Shown here: in pieces, positions 63,477-64,000 of the stretch | Layout: the number at the start of each line of letters is the position of its first letter | How positions within the stretch are numbered: the stretch's first letter is position 1 | Assembly (NCBI RefSeq): GCF_013299165.1 | Contig: NZ_JAAFKD010000002.1 | Location: 327,405 to 391,404, forward strand | Length of the DNA: 64,000 nt | From: Microcoleus sp. bin38.metabat.b11b12b14.051 | GTDB taxonomy: Bacteria > Cyanobacteriota > Cyanobacteriia > Cyanobacteriales > Microcoleaceae | Reading direction: 5' to 3' | Notes under the pieces: generated by a model | Databases searched by the model: none | Seen by the model: the letters and a program-made list of their open reading frames with translations, nothing else | What the model was told of the DNA's origin: nothing | Program-made: the position numbers and the translations under genes

Positions 63477-64000
63477 CTAAAATTGATTGATTTGTCCAGA
63501 AACGACAGATAGAATTTGGGTTTGGCGCAGCCATTGGCTGTCAAAAGCCCCCAGGTGAGTGGTAGTAATCAGGGTTTGAAATCTTTCTTGAATTGTTTCT
63601 AAAAGTTGATTTTGGCGACTTAAATCGAGTTCTGCAAGTACGTCGTCGAGCAATAGTAAAGGTGCTTCGCCGACGACTTCTTCGATTAGCTGCAATTCTG
63701 CTAATTTTAATGCTAATACGAGGGTTCGCTGCTGGCCTTGGGAGGCGTATTGACGCGCTGGAGTGTTGTTAATTGTAAATGTAATGTCGTCGCGGTGGGG
63801 GCCGACTAATGTGGTTCCTTGAAATTGTTCTGCGATCGCCCTTTTTTGAATTTTCTCTAAAAATGCTTGCCGCACTCCTTCGAGATTGTCTTGACCGATT
63901 AATTCCGAGCTTACTTCGATATTAGCATCGTATTTGACATCTAAAACTTCTGTGGAACCGCTAATTGAACCGTGCCAATTGCGGGCTAATGGCATCAATC
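63477..64000 (-). CDS. recF: DNA replication and repair protein RecF, 5' partial
   Basis: The visible 174 or so C-terminal residues include [25 protein letters not shown] (ABC signature-like region) and [20 protein letters not shown] (Walker B and D-loop). The frame is open to the window end, so the N-terminal Walker A half lies outside. RecF loads RecA on gapped DNA with RecO and RecR. The start given at 63998 in this frame is only internal. Confidence 0.92.
   Translation of the reverse strand, partial: LMPLARNWHGSISGSTEVLDVKYDANIEVSSELIGQDNLEGVRQAFLEKIQKRAIAEQFQGTTLVGPHRDDITFTINNTPARQYASQGQQRTLVLALKLAELQLIEEVVGEAPLLLLDDVLAELDLSRQNQLLETIQERFQTLITTTHLGAFDSQWLRQTQILSVVSGQINQF

Overview
The window reads as a chromosome segment of a filamentous, non-heterocystous cyanobacterium of the Microcoleus/Oscillatoria/Phormidium type. 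The evidence is the photosystem II assembly lipoprotein Psb27, several gene families typical of cyanobacteria (DUF928, TPS transporter, Uma2 nucleases, WG repeats, FHA kinase and PP2C with zinc ribbons), dense GCGATCGC (HIP1) octamers, many heptanucleotide tandem repeats, and intergenic palindromes built on 'agaaaccgggtttct' or 'gtagtgaggactttagtcc'. The genus is an inference; no rRNA or tRNA gene is visible.

Left part (1-17 kb): a giant secreted-type protein is cut by the window start. It has a modular S-P-A-T-E-T-K-N repeat, a subtilisin-like S8 protease, a long Ser/Thr/Asn linker and a C-terminal TIM-barrel-like glycosidase-related domain. An 11-unit WG-repeat protein follows it, then two decayed fragments of a second subtilase. 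Next come a PBP4-type carboxypeptidase, an RHH protein, an HNH endonuclease, a DUF928 gene with an ShlB/FhaC outer-membrane transporter, a beta-propeller/transglutaminase protein, and a 46-residue membrane protein too short for normal gene calling.

Middle (17-42 kb): an ECF sigma factor (SigG-like) with its anti-sigma factor; a frameshifted TnpB element; moaE; a secreted SH3 protein; pyrB; a complete-looking IS607 element (serine recombinase plus TnpB); an FHA Ser/Thr kinase and a PP2C phosphatase that both carry zinc ribbons; recJ with a Cas4-like nuclease just upstream; a pentapeptide protein; a four-helix membrane protein; a CbiG-like cobalamin protein; an unclassified protein of three Trp-rich repeats; a GNAT; a TetR regulator; and an M16 protease pair, one with the zinc motif and one without.

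Right part (42-64 kb): this is the most plastic region. An AT-rich methyltransferase and a KilA-N gene each lie between direct copies of intergenic repeat DNA. Then follow Uma2, asnS, small conserved genes, an RsbW-like ATPase, an alpha/beta hydrolase carrying a small dispersed repeat inside the gene, an unannotated NACHT (NLR-like) pseudogene with nonsense mutations in its Walker B motif, an ORF whose HATPase motifs are in circularly permuted order, AIG2, VOC and desaturase/SDR genes, two tandem HsdR_N-like PD-(D/E)XK proteins next to a 57-bp tandem array, a polysaccharide deacetylase, a Uma2 gene broken in a T-run, a GHL10 protein, psb27 with a clear terminator, and recF cut by the window end.

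No single intact undescribed system stands out. The best leads are the protease-glycosidase fusion, the permuted HATPase, the repeat-bounded AT-rich cargo genes, the NACHT relic, the HsdR_N-like pair and the W-repeat protein.
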